This document shows, one piece after another, positions 1 to 6,099 of a DNA stretch of 10,574 nt. The DNA is from Mediannikoviicoccus sp037890055 (lineage in GTDB: Bacteria; Bacillota; Clostridia; Tissierellales; Peptoniphilaceae). A program made the position numbers and the translations under genes. The first letter of the stretch is position 1. Each line of letters begins with the position of its first letter. Under the pieces are notes generated by a model that worked only from the letters and a program-made list of their open reading frames with translations, was not told the DNA's origin and did not search any database. Location of the stretch: the NCBI GenBank assembly GCA_037890055.1, contig JBBKBD010000031.1; one strand, given 5' to 3'.

Positions 1-486
1 TATATTATACTTATCAGAATTCATAAGACATCTTTCAAAATATGAATATGTATAGTCAGTTTCTTTTTCAAAGCCAAAACTTGAGAAATGGGGTCCATGA
101 TAAGTAACTAAACCTGTCTTAGAATAAATGGCATTAAGCAAAGCAGTAATATCAGAAAATCCACATATAATTTTGGGATTAGCCTCTATTAAAGAATAAT
201 CTATATACTCCAATATTTGATTAACATTAAATCCGCCTATGCAGGTAAGTATAGCCTTAACATTTTTATCTAAAAAGGCTTCGTGTAAATCTTCAACACG
301 AGACTCGATACTTGAAGAGTTCACTTCATCAATTTCACGACTGTTTCGTGAAAAAGTTATTTTAAAACCTTTTTCCGTTAACAATGTTAAAGCCTTATCA
401 AAAGTATCTTGCCTTACTACACTCAAACTTCGAGAAGGAGCTATAACCCTTATCTCATCTCCAATTTTTAATTTATTAGCAATCAT
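1..486 (-). CDS. S66 family peptidase (LD-carboxypeptidase / MccF-like), C-terminus outside window
   Basis: The first 162 residues of a peptidase family S66 protein are present; the rest lies left of the window (the family is usually about 300-350 aa). S66 enzymes are cytoplasmic serine peptidases. LdcA trims the tetrapeptide of recycled murein, and MccF cleaves microcin C-type compounds and gives immunity. Visible marks are the N-terminal GDEIRVIAPS strand (9-18), the GG of the oxyanion region (84-85, in CIGGFNVNQ), the nucleophile motif GFSD with Ser111 (109-112), and the conserved YHGPHFSSF (129-137). The Glu/His of the catalytic triad would lie in the missing half. ATG at 486 is preceded by GGAGGAG. 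It follows repeat copy A directly, so it may be cargo of the same kind as the genes at 737-5845. The choice between murein recycling and antibiotic immunity cannot be made from this half. Confidence 0.9.
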   Translation of the reverse strand, partial: MIANKLKIGDEIRVIAPSRSLSVVRQDTFDKALTLLTEKGFKITFSRNSREIDEVNSSSIESRVEDLHEAFLDKNVKAILTCIGGFNVNQILEYIDYSLIEANPKIICGFSDITALLNAIYSKTGLVTYHGPHFSSFGFEKETDYTYSYFERCLMNSDKYNI

Positions 487-534
487 TTAAACACTCCTCC
501 TGAATATGTTATATTAAATATTCCAATTCATAAC

Positions 535-661
535 TTCTCATGCACTACTTACAACAATTATACCCAATTGCTCTAACCAATGCATGAATGCTTTCAATAA
601 AAATCCCTGAAACCCTTATGTTAAAACATTTATGCACCCTGTCACTATTATGACACGTTCC
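535..661 (-). repeat. Dispersed ~127-bp repeat, copy A
   Basis: This segment matches 5972-6099 in the same orientation. The outer end is an exact 20-nt match (plus strand tcactattatgacacgttcc), the block cctgaaaccctt is identical, and the rest is diverged but alignable with a few small indels to the inner end (tctcat-cattt..cttaca-caat). Both copies sit just upstream of a minus-strand gene start region, here the S66 peptidase. Conceptual translation of both copies gives broken but similar peptides (RVSG..., then CCK-x-CMR), so the repeat may be decayed coding DNA, or the end of a mobile element. No recombinase lies beside it. Confidence 0.75.
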
Positions 662-672
662 TCGGTGGCAAG

Positions 673-699
673 AAAAAAATGTCCAGATTATTTGATCTG
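673..699 (-). terminator. Weak candidate terminator after the DUF1697 pseudogene
   Basis: On the minus strand a short inverted repeat CAGAT/ATCTG with a 6-nt loop (684-699) is followed within a few bases by seven T residues (673-679). The 5-bp stem is short. The position, just downstream of the last minus-strand gene of the island and before repeat copy A, is suitable for a terminator, but the fold is marginal. Confidence 0.3.
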
Positions 700-736
700 C
701 CCCTTTGAAATTTATTATTTTATTATAAATAAGTTT

Positions 737-1190
737 TCAAGCCAATATTAGTTTAATATAGAATAAAAGATATACATCCCTCTCTACAATATGATATTTA
801 TCACTTTCACTTCGATAAATATCTATGTATTCAATCTTATCTTTTACAAGATTATGTGTCAATAATACAGCATATAGACTTACTACTTCTGATAATGTCT
901 CTGCTTATGTTACTTCATCCTTAGAGAATGGGCAATCCAAAATAATCTGTTCTAACACTATAGAAATCCTCAAAATAATCTTTATGAAAGTCCCGAAAAC
1001 TGCCTTGATCTTATGTTCAATTTTATTACGTAGGGATTCCCCCACTTCATTTGATTTGAATAGAATATTTCCACTTTGAATATATGTCTTTTACTTCATA
1101 AAATTCAATTTGATCCAAATACTCGTTTTAAATCTGTCATCTAAATTATATTTTTCCTATCATTCAGAAGTAAAAAAACACCAATTTCAT
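737..1190 (-). pseudogene. Decayed DUF1697 family gene
   Basis: The reading frame is broken in several places, but successive frames follow the order of a DUF1697 protein, a family of about 180 aa with no firmly known function. The pieces are a start near 1190, then KNII-stop-MTDLKRVF, then EFYEVK in another frame, then KTYIQSGNILFKSN (from 1090; the family hallmark is TYIQSGN-x-x-F). These are followed by KIEHKIKAVFG, IILDCPFSKDEV, an in-frame TAA at 905-907, and LYAVLLTHNLV and the C-terminal ERDVYLLF. At least two frameshifts and two internal stops are needed, so this is real decay rather than one read error. Its ATG overlaps the stop of the fragment at 1187-1303 (ATGA). The family assignment rests on the central and C-terminal motifs. 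Confidence 0.7.
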
Positions 1191-1303
1191 TTTTTTAGTA
1201 ATGTACTACCATTCAAGTTTTCTAATTGATACAGGTATGCTCCCTCATCAACTATTTTAAAACTATGATTTCTCGATTCTATTTTAAATTTTATATTTAG
1301 GCC
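1187..1303 (-). pseudogene. Unidentified 38-codon tail fused in frame behind the tet(T) stop
   Basis: Directly after the TGA of tet(T), the same frame stays open for 38 codons up to TGA at 1187-1189, with sense-like composition (ending LYQLENLNGSTLLKK). It has no start codon or ribosome binding site of its own, so it looks like the C-terminal remnant of another gene joined to the end of tet(T) by a past recombination, or it is chance open frame. The product is not recognised. Readthrough of the tet(T) stop would append it to Tet(T), but nothing in the sequence indicates programmed readthrough. Confidence 0.35.
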
Positions 1304-3259
1304 TCAATTTTCATCCTGTTTTTGAAATAAATATCTTAACCCTTCCTTGTTGCTATCATTATTGTCGTTCCCAATATCATTAATTATAGGCTTATCATTA
1401 TATATATCATACCCATAAGGCTCAGTAATAAATATACCCTTTCCATTTGAATAAGAAAGTAATTCTGACTGATAGGACTTCGATGTATCAACAGGTATCT
1501 TTCCACTTAAAGTTGTCTCCTCTCCCTTGGCTATTATATCTTCAATAGAAGCCCTCATCTTTCTAAGATCACTCATAACCCTTCCGCAGAAATCATTTGG
1601 AACTTGAACTGTATATTTTAAATAAGGTTCTAATATTTCAGTTCCTGCTTTTCGAAGAGCTTCCCAAAATACATATGGTGTTAAATTCCTAAAGTCAGAG
1701 GGGGTACTTACCGGGCTATAGTATAATCCGTAGTCAAAAGTTACCTTTAAGTCTGTAACTTCCCATCCATAAAGCCCTTCTTTACAAGCCTTCTCTACAG
1801 CATCTTTTACTGCATTTTGAAATGAATTATTTAAATATCCATAGGACACCTCTGTCTTATATAATAATCCTGACCCTATTGGTAGTGGTTCTATTGACAG
1901 TCCAATAGATGCCCAATAAGGATTTGGTGGAACCTCTATATGGATTACTGCTTTAGAGTTTCTCTTAGGTCGTTCTTTATATATTGTTTTCAATTCACCA
2001 AATCTAGCATCTATTTTGTATCGGCTTTTAAGTAGTGATTCTATTACTTCCATTTGAATATTTCCAAATAGCTTCAATATGATTTCTCCAGTATCTCCGT
2101 TAATTTCACAATCGAGAAATGGGTCTTCTTCAGTTAATTCAAATAGTGCTTCTATCAGTTTGCTTCTTTTGCTTAAATCACAAGGTTTAATTGATGCTCT
2201 CAATGCCGGTTGGGCTATCTTTATATCTAAAATCCCGTCATATTTCTTACCAATATAATCACCTATCTTCAGAGAATTAGCATTAGAAATAATAGCAATA
2301 TCCCCACTATTAACCTGATCTACCTTCACAATTTCACCATTCATAATTGATTCCAGACTTTTTATCTTGAAAGTTTCTTCTGTGCCATTTATATAAACAT
2401 CTTGACGTGTCCTTATATTCCCACTGAATACTCTTAAGAAAGTCATCTTTCTAGATTTTTCATCCCTATCAATCTTATAAACATACGCTGATAAAAGGTC
2501 TTCAGTATTATAGCTCTTGGTAGGAAGATATTTAGTAATGGCAAATAATAGCTCGTCAATTCCAATATTTTTTAAAGCCGAACCATGAAATACAGGATAA
2601 AGATTGCAGTTATTAATCTCATCCAAAAATACATCATTATATTCTTTTTCTGCAATGACATCGCCATTTATATATTTTTCTGCTAGATAATCATTTATAT
2701 CCAGTAACTTCTCTATTATTTGACTTTGAATTACTTTATCATCCCTTACATTTGTCAATTCAAAATCACCTTTATCTTTTATTTTAACTGATTGCATTAT
2801 TGCAAGATTAGAAGTTAATTTCTCCTGTATTTGAGTGTATATCTCATCCAAACATACTCCCTTTCGATCTATTTTATTCACAAATATAAGTGTTGGTATA
2901 TTTAATTTCACTAAAGTATTAAAAATCACTTTAGTTTGGACTTGAATTCCTTCTTTTGCTGAAATTACTAAAATAGCTCCATCTAACACTTTCAGAGTTC
3001 GCTCAACTTCGGCTATGAAATCCATGTGCCCAGGTGTATCTATGATATTTACCTTTGTATCATTGTAATTAAATGAAACTGTAGACGCCCGTATAGTTAT
3101 TCCCCTATCTCTTTCAAGTTCCATCGAATCCGTTGTCGTTGTAGCATTATCAACTCTTCCAATTTTATTAATCGCCCCACTTTTATATAATAAACCTTCT
3201 GTAACAGTTGTTTTACCTGCATCAACATGTGCTAATATTCCTATATTAATAATTTTCAT
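1304..3259 (-). CDS. tet(T): Tetracycline resistance ribosomal protection protein Tet(T)
   Basis: This is an intact 651-aa translational GTPase of the Tet(M)/Tet(O) class. Such proteins bind tetracycline-stalled 70S ribosomes and expel the drug from the A site at the cost of GTP. Visible marks are the G1 P-loop AHVDAGKT (10-17), switch I RGIT (52-55), G3 DTPGH (74-78) and G4 NKID (128-131), followed by EF-G-like domains II-V. The domain IV loop SPVSTP (515-520) is the element that reaches the tetracycline site in Tet(M). Length and sequence agree closely with Tet(T) as I remember it, rather than Tet(M) or TetB(P); the exact allele would need a database comparison. ATG at 3259 has GGAGG six bases upstream. 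The gene has its own promoter and an attenuator leader (3260-3615). It is the only intact resistance gene in an otherwise decayed cargo block, and no clear terminator follows it. Confidence 0.95.
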   Translation of the reverse strand: MKIINIGILAHVDAGKTTVTEGLLYKSGAINKIGRVDNATTTTDSMELERDRGITIRASTVSFNYNDTKVNIIDTPGHMDFIAEVERTLKVLDGAILVISAKEGIQVQTKVIFNTLVKLNIPTLIFVNKIDRKGVCLDEIYTQIQEKLTSNLAIMQSVKIKDKGDFELTNVRDDKVIQSQIIEKLLDINDYLAEKYINGDVIAEKEYNDVFLDEINNCNLYPVFHGSALKNIGIDELLFAITKYLPTKSYNTEDLLSAYVYKIDRDEKSRKMTFLRVFSGNIRTRQDVYINGTEETFKIKSLESIMNGEIVKVDQVNSGDIAIISNANSLKIGDYIGKKYDGILDIKIAQPALRASIKPCDLSKRSKLIEALFELTEEDPFLDCEINGDTGEIILKLFGNIQMEVIESLLKSRYKIDARFGELKTIYKERPKRNSKAVIHIEVPPNPYWASIGLSIEPLPIGSGLLYKTEVSYGYLNNSFQNAVKDAVEKACKEGLYGWEVTDLKVTFDYGLYYSPVSTPSDFRNLTPYVFWEALRKAGTEILEPYLKYTVQVPNDFCGRVMSDLRKMRASIEDIIAKGEETTLSGKIPVDTSKSYQSELLSYSNGKGIFITEPYGYDIYNDKPIINDIGNDNNDSNKEGLRYLFQKQDEN

Positions 3260-3280
3260 TTTATACCTCCATAATTATAT

Positions 3281-3319
3281 AAAAAATCCCCTGTGATAAA
3301 ATACTCTCTTCACAGGGGA
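3281..3319 (-). terminator. Intrinsic terminator (attenuator) in the tet(T) leader
   Basis: A perfect 9-bp stem TCCCCTGTG/CACAGGGGA (3287-3295 with 3311-3319) with a 15-nt loop is followed on the minus strand by six T residues (3281-3286). Only about 10 nt separate it from the GGAGG of tet(T). It lies inside the transcript, between promoter and gene, so it acts as a conditional terminator rather than the end of the previous gene. Tet(M)-class genes are known to be controlled by such leaders: drug-slowed ribosomes on a leader ORF change folding and let RNA polymerase pass. Confidence 0.88.
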
Positions 3320-3367
3320 ACTTATTTTTTATATAACTGCTTAAAGTAAATATGACATATACAATTC

Positions 3368-3391
3368 GATATAGCATAATCGTGCTATATC
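3368..3391 (-). promoter_or_regulatory. Leader hairpin of tet(T), middle stem
   Basis: A perfect 9-bp inverted repeat GATATAGCA/TGCTATATC with a 6-nt loop lies between the leader peptide and the attenuator. No T-run follows it, so it is not itself a terminator. It may serve as a pause or spacer stem, or take part in alternative folding of the tet(T) leader; that role is inferred from position. Confidence 0.6.
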
Positions 3392-3460
3392 TTTAATCTG
3401 GTCAATGCCTTATAATACATAAAAATATAAATTTATTATTATGAGAATATTTTTAAATAA

Positions 3461-3514
3461 AAGTACAATTAACAAGCCATACAAATATTAACTAGTATGG
3501 AAAATGTACTTGTT
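3461..3514 (-). promoter_or_regulatory. Leader inverted-repeat cluster just after the tet(T) leader peptide
   Basis: Nested inverted repeats give a long imperfect hairpin: AAGTACA/TGTACTT (3461-3467 with 3505-3511) encloses CCATAC/GTATGG (3477-3482 with 3495-3500). A third pair, AACAAG/CTTGTT (3471-3476 with 3509-3514), overlaps an arm of the first, so two different folds compete. The cluster begins about 16 nt after the leader peptide stop, where a ribosome stalled at the end of the leader could influence which fold forms. Confidence 0.6.
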
Positions 3515-3529
3515 CTATTTTATTAATAG

Positions 3530-3553
3530 TTATTTAAAAATACTATGCCTCAT
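3530..3553 (-). CDS. tet(T) leader peptide (MRHSIFK)
   Basis: A seven-codon ORF, ATG to TAA, is preceded by AAAGGAG (3563-3569) with 9-nt spacing. It starts about 30 nt downstream of the probable transcription start of tet(T). Short leader ORFs with a strong ribosome binding site ahead of a stem-loop series are typical of attenuated resistance genes. The peptide could be the stalling sequence or simply the ribosome landing site whose occupancy under tetracycline sets the downstream fold. It is too short to judge by homology; support comes from the ribosome binding site and position. Confidence 0.65.
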   Translation of the reverse strand: MRHSIFK

Positions 3554-3586
3554 ATGATAAAACTCCTTTAATTAATACTACATATT

Positions 3587-3615
3587 ATAATATTTGTTTT
3601 TATTATATTTGTCAA
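3587..3615 (-). promoter_or_regulatory. tet(T) promoter
   Basis: The minus strand carries a consensus -35 TTGACA (3610-3615), a 17-nt spacer and a -10 TATTAT (3587-3592). A TATAAT overlaps it at 3584-3589 but with 20-nt spacing. Transcription should begin near 3575-3580, giving a leader of roughly 320 nt before tet(T). The promoter lies 90 bp downstream of the GNAT remnant, so tet(T) is transcribed independently of the decayed genes. Confidence 0.85.
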
Positions 3616-3704
3616 GGAAGATTTGATCCCTTAACGCATTTAACTTGTCATATTACTAATAACTCGTAGAGATTTTTATAGGAATTCATCTTTACATGAT
3701 ATAT

Positions 3705-4064
3705 TCAAATCTTAATTTTCCAGATTAGATGATGTTGACCCTCTGCCCAATAATTCTCTAGGAAATATTCAGGTTCACCAAACCTTTTTCTCCATATTTT
3801 CTGTGCATTGGAATATCCACTATCCATACAAAACTCTTTGATTCCTTTACATTGTAATTCTTGAATCATAGCATTCAATAGTAAATTACCTATACCCTGT
3901 CCTTGGTAATCTGGTCTTACAAAAACTGTACCTATTTCATAAAGGTTCTTATATTTTCCATGTGTACAACTATTAATTAGGTCACTGGCAGGTCCATATT
4001 CTATTGTACCTACTATACAGCCCTCATATAAAAAATTGAGGATGAATACTTTATATCTACGACA
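3705..4064 (-). pseudogene. N-terminally truncated GNAT acetyltransferase
   Basis: An open frame of 120 codons without a usable start encodes the C-terminal two thirds of a GNAT N-acetyltransferase, ending in TGA at 3705. Visible are a YEGCIVGTIEYG strand pair and the acetyl-CoA binding motif A, IGTVFVRPDYQGQGIGNLLL (Q/R-x-x-G-x-G/A form), followed by the C-terminal ALK-type helix and a DSGYSNAQKIWRKRFG segment. An in-frame TGA lies just upstream at 4065-4067, and the N-terminal strand and helices are missing, replaced by a Cse60-like reading frame (4013-4147) that overlaps in another phase. The substrate is unknown. Context among resistance-type genes would suit a drug acetyltransferase, but this is only inference and the copy is very probably dead. 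Confidence 0.75.
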
Positions 4065-4147
4065 TCAAAAGAATTACCATTTAAAAGATTATTTACTTTT
4101 CTGTCTAAGCCTGCCTCAGTCATCGCAGTAAAGGTTTTTACATTCAT
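4013..4147 (-). pseudogene. Truncated Cse60-like small protein gene
   Basis: A 44-codon ORF has a well-placed AGGAG (4156-4160) 8 nt before its ATG. Its sequence pattern (MNVKTFTAM..., then NLLN, then DVVDIKYSSSIFY) resembles the small Cse60 family (about 60 aa; sporulation-expressed in Bacillus). Family members normally end with a short SAMIIY-like strand, whereas this frame ends YMRAV at the point where GNAT coding sequence takes over in a different phase. I read it as the 5' part of one gene joined to the 3' part of another, with an intact start but a lost C-terminus. Family recognition is from pattern memory and moderate at best. Confidence 0.5.
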
Positions 4148-4209
4148 TTATCATTCTCCTAAAATTAATAATTTATTAAGTAATCTGTCCCATTTGTTGA
4201 ACTAGTCTT

Positions 4210-4439
4210 TTATAAAATGGCTTTTACATTCCCAATTCCACATCTTTCATCATTCAATTCTGTAGCAATTTGATTAATCGCTATCAGGTCAAATGATTAC
4301 GCATTGTAATAAATTCCCACATCTATATCAGAATCTTCTGTATGGGTGCCTCTTGCACATGAACCCCTAATATAATACCTCTCACGCAAGGCCAAGAAGA
4401 TAATTTCTCTGTTACCATTTGAATAGCATTGTCTACCAT
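4210..4439 (-). pseudogene. Frameshifted nucleotidyltransferase remnant (aminoglycoside NTase-like fold)
   Basis: The start is intact: ATG at 4439 with AAAGGGG 9 nt upstream, giving MVDNAIQMVTEKLSSW and a GIILG strand. A run of G is then one base short, and the next frame supplies the catalytic motif GSCARGTHTEDSDIDVGIYY. This holds the GS and the D-x-D (SDID) metal-binding pair of the Pol-beta/ANT nucleotidyltransferase superfamily. Restoring one G would give GGSCARG. An in-frame TAA follows YYNA, then SFDLIAINQIATELNDE continues, and the gene is cut off near 4225. Family members adenylylate drugs such as aminoglycosides or lincosamides, or act as antitoxins (MNT type); this fragment does not tell which. 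With a frameshift, a nonsense codon and a missing C-terminus it is not functional. Confidence 0.75.
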
Positions 4440-4459
4440 ACTAATACACCCCTTTAATA

Positions 4460-5160
4460 TCAAAAGCTATAGTCCCTTTTATTGGTCCACTTACAATTTA
4501 TCAGTACTAAAAATAAAATAATTATCGTTCCAGCATACCCTTTCATTAACACTTCCAGTGCCTCCAGGCTAGGTATATCAAGAAAATTACTTGGTTCATC
4601 CATTAATAATATATTATAACTACCCATAAGCTTTTTGGCCAGCATTAATTTAATAATTTCGCCCCCACTTAAACAGATGGTTTTTTGTTAATATCCCCAT
4701 CTTTAATTCCCATGGAAGTGAGTAATGAGCGGTTTTTGGAAATATTGTAATCACAATCCTCCTGTATAAATTCCATAACCTTTCGATTATGGTTATATTT
4801 ATACCCATTTTAGGAAAATTAGCCTACTTCTGCCTTAGGGGATATTGATATACCATCTTCATGGTTTAATATCATTTCGATTAGAGTTGTTTTCCAGTAC
4901 CATTTTCTCCAGTTAGTGCCACATTTGCCCCGATAGGAATTTGGAAGGAGGCTTTTTTAAATAGCACATTATCCCCAAAGTTCCTATTCCCTTCTTCTCC
5001 AATAATAGGGTAGGGATTATGAAGTTCAAATGCCTTGCTCTGTTTAAAACGAATAGCGCTGACGTTTTCTAGAGCTTTTATTTCCCCCAAACCTTCAATT
5101 CTCTGCTCAATGGACTTAGCAGCATTATGCAATGTTTCTTGCTTGTTTCCTATAGTTTTC
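4460..5160 (-). pseudogene. ABC-F ATPase (ribosome-protection type) remnant
   Basis: Pieces of the second half of an ABC-F protein lie in order. They are the inter-domain linker (AAKSIEQRIEGLG), the second ABC domain Walker A GENGTGK (4893-4913), the signature SGGE (4658-4669), Walker B ILLMDEPSNFLD (about 4577-4612) and a degraded switch region reading FSTDKL. The whole first ABC domain is absent; upstream sequence changes abruptly to a Fic gene at about 5180. Lesions include a one-base loss after the Walker A lysine (A-run 4889-4892), TAA codons at 4819-4821 and 4810-4812, a frameshift just before the signature motif, and another after Walker B. Antibiotic-resistance ABC-F proteins (Lsa, Vga, OptrA and relatives) remove drugs from the ribosome. 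The DEPSNFLD form and linker suit that class, but housekeeping ABC-F members cannot be excluded. Confidence 0.85.
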
Positions 5161-5176
5161 TGATGGAATATTTATT

Positions 5177-5498
5177 TTACTGGCTTCTACCATTCCCTTC
5201 CCTAAAAGGATGTGCAACATTCATTTCTACATATTTTTCAATAATACTATCAAAATCGGACCCTGGCATCTTTTCAATAACTTCCAGGTTAGATTCTAAA
5301 AATCCAACAGGAGCAAAACGAAAATTACCTTTTGATAAATTAACTGTCCTTATTTTTCTTGCACAATCAAATACATCTTGAAATATATAATGATGAATTT
5401 GTTGCACTCCCTTAAATGTTCCTACTTCAAAAGTATCTATTATCCCGTCATCAAAAAGTTCATAAGCTCTTTTTTGTTAATTCTGTATTTTCCCACAT
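5177..5498 (-). pseudogene. Fic (Fido) domain protein, frameshifted and truncated in its catalytic motif
   Basis: ATG at 5498 with GGAGGT 7 nt upstream begins MWENTELTK. A run of six A residues (5470-5475) has one too many, which shifts the frame; removing one gives a continuous Fic protein (RAYELFDDGIIDTFEVGTFKG, QQIHHYIFQDVFD, KIRTVNLSKGNFRFAP). The active-site motif HPFREGNGRS is at 5183-5212, with catalytic His at 5210-5212. Fic enzymes transfer AMP from ATP to protein hydroxyls, often as the toxin of a toxin-antitoxin pair, and need the full HxFx(D/E)GNGRxxR. Here the sequence changes right after GNGRS, so the second arginine and the C-terminal helices (about a third of the usual ~200 aa) are gone and ABC-F sequence follows. 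The missing inhibitor partner may be the gene whose tail is at 5550-5624. Confidence 0.85.
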
Positions 5499-5549
5499 AA
5501 ATCATACCTCCTTTTCATATAACATATCTCTTGTTCCATATTCCCCCTG

Positions 5550-5624
5550 TTATTCTATAAACTCTTTTGGGATTATGCCTTCTGAAAATCTTACTCTTTT
5601 ATGTAAGAAGTTATCAGCTTTTAA
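5550..5624 (-). pseudogene. C-terminal remnant of an unidentified gene upstream of fic
   Basis: A 24-codon open stretch without a start, ending in TAA at 5550, translates to a protein-like tail (RVRFSEGIIPKEFIE). It sits 50 nt before the Fic start in the same orientation, the position of a Fic antitoxin in several toxin-antitoxin operons. I do not recognise the family and the piece is short, so coding origin itself is uncertain. Confidence 0.3.
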
Positions 5625-5710
5625 CTATTAAAATTATCACTAAACCCAAAAGATTTGTTGCACATTTTTCTATATCCACGACGCAGTTTATAAACTACAC
5701 GCTTCTTTAA

Positions 5711-5845
5711 TTATAATATATTTTCATCTTTTAGTTCTTTTATTGCCTTTTTCACGGCTGTTTTTATTACAAAATATAGGATTATTGCTGGTATTCCTAG
5801 GTATAAAGGTAATGAAATAAAAAGTGAAGGTAAAACATTAATCAT
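5711..5845 (-). CDS. Small single-span membrane protein, 44 aa
   Basis: ATG at 5845 is preceded by AAAGGAG with 9-nt spacing and runs to TAA at 5711. The product has a hydrophobic segment at about residues 5-27 (LPSLFISLPLYLGIPAIILY), then a basic amphipathic tail VIKTAVKKAIKELKDENIL. It should insert once in the membrane with a short charged cytoplasmic tail. The pattern resembles small uncharacterised Firmicute proteins such as the DUF6019 group, but I am not certain of that name. It is the first gene inside repeat copy B and the only intact gene of the block besides tet(T) and its leader ORF. No convincing promoter was found; a TTGACA at 5938-5943 lacks a well-spaced -10. Confidence 0.65.
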   Translation of the reverse strand: MINVLPSLFISLPLYLGIPAIILYFVIKTAVKKAIKELKDENIL

Positions 5846-5971
5846 ATGAGTTCACTCCTTTAATTTCAATTAAGTTCGCTTAATACTACATATACGTAAT
5901 TATTATTATTATTTTAAATGTAATTATACTAACTAATTGTCAACTATTAAAGAACTAATATTCTTGCCCCC

Positions 5972-6099
5972 TCTCATACATTGCTTACAGCAATCAACTT
6001 TAATTACTCTAAGCAATACACAAAATATATTTATTTAAAGTTCCTGAAACCCTTGGTTTCATAACATTAACTGCACCCATCACTATTATGACACGTTCC
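5972..6099 (-). repeat. Dispersed ~128-bp repeat, copy B (junction in the res gene)
   Basis: This is the second copy of the sequence at 535-661, same orientation. Its outer end (exact 20-mer tcactattatgacacgttcc on the plus strand) falls where the Res coding sequence loses homology, immediately after codons for DLATG. It therefore marks a recombination or insertion boundary. Its inner end leads into the promoter-less stretch before the 44-aa membrane protein. The terminal bases on the flank side, read on the minus strand, are GG/AACGTGTC in both copies. Confidence 0.75.

Noticed and set aside
239..1079. Plus-strand open frames at 239-490 and 825-1079
   Set aside because: They are antisense shadows of the S66 peptidase and of the DUF1697 remnant; neither has a ribosome binding site or protein-like composition.
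1304..3259. Housekeeping elongation factor G or Tet(M)
   Set aside because: The length of 651 aa and the sequence fit the ribosomal protection class and Tet(T) specifically; EF-G is longer and lacks the SPVSTP loop, and Tet(M) differs widely.
3368..3391. Middle leader hairpin as a terminator or operator
   Set aside because: No T-run follows on the minus strand and no regulator gene is nearby; treated only as a leader stem.
5127..5631. Plus-strand open frames at 5127-5381 and 5416-5631
   Set aside because: They lie opposite the Fic motif and the upstream remnant, whose conserved residues show the minus strand is the coding one.
5897..5915. ATT trinucleotide run as a phase-variation tract
   Set aside because: It is short, non-coding and not placed at a start codon or promoter spacer; ordinary AT-rich sequence.
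5923..5943. TTGACA (5938-5943) and TATAAT (5923-5928) as a promoter for the 44-aa protein
   Set aside because: The spacer is only 9 nt, far below the 16-18 nt needed, and no good -10 lies at the right distance from TTGACA.
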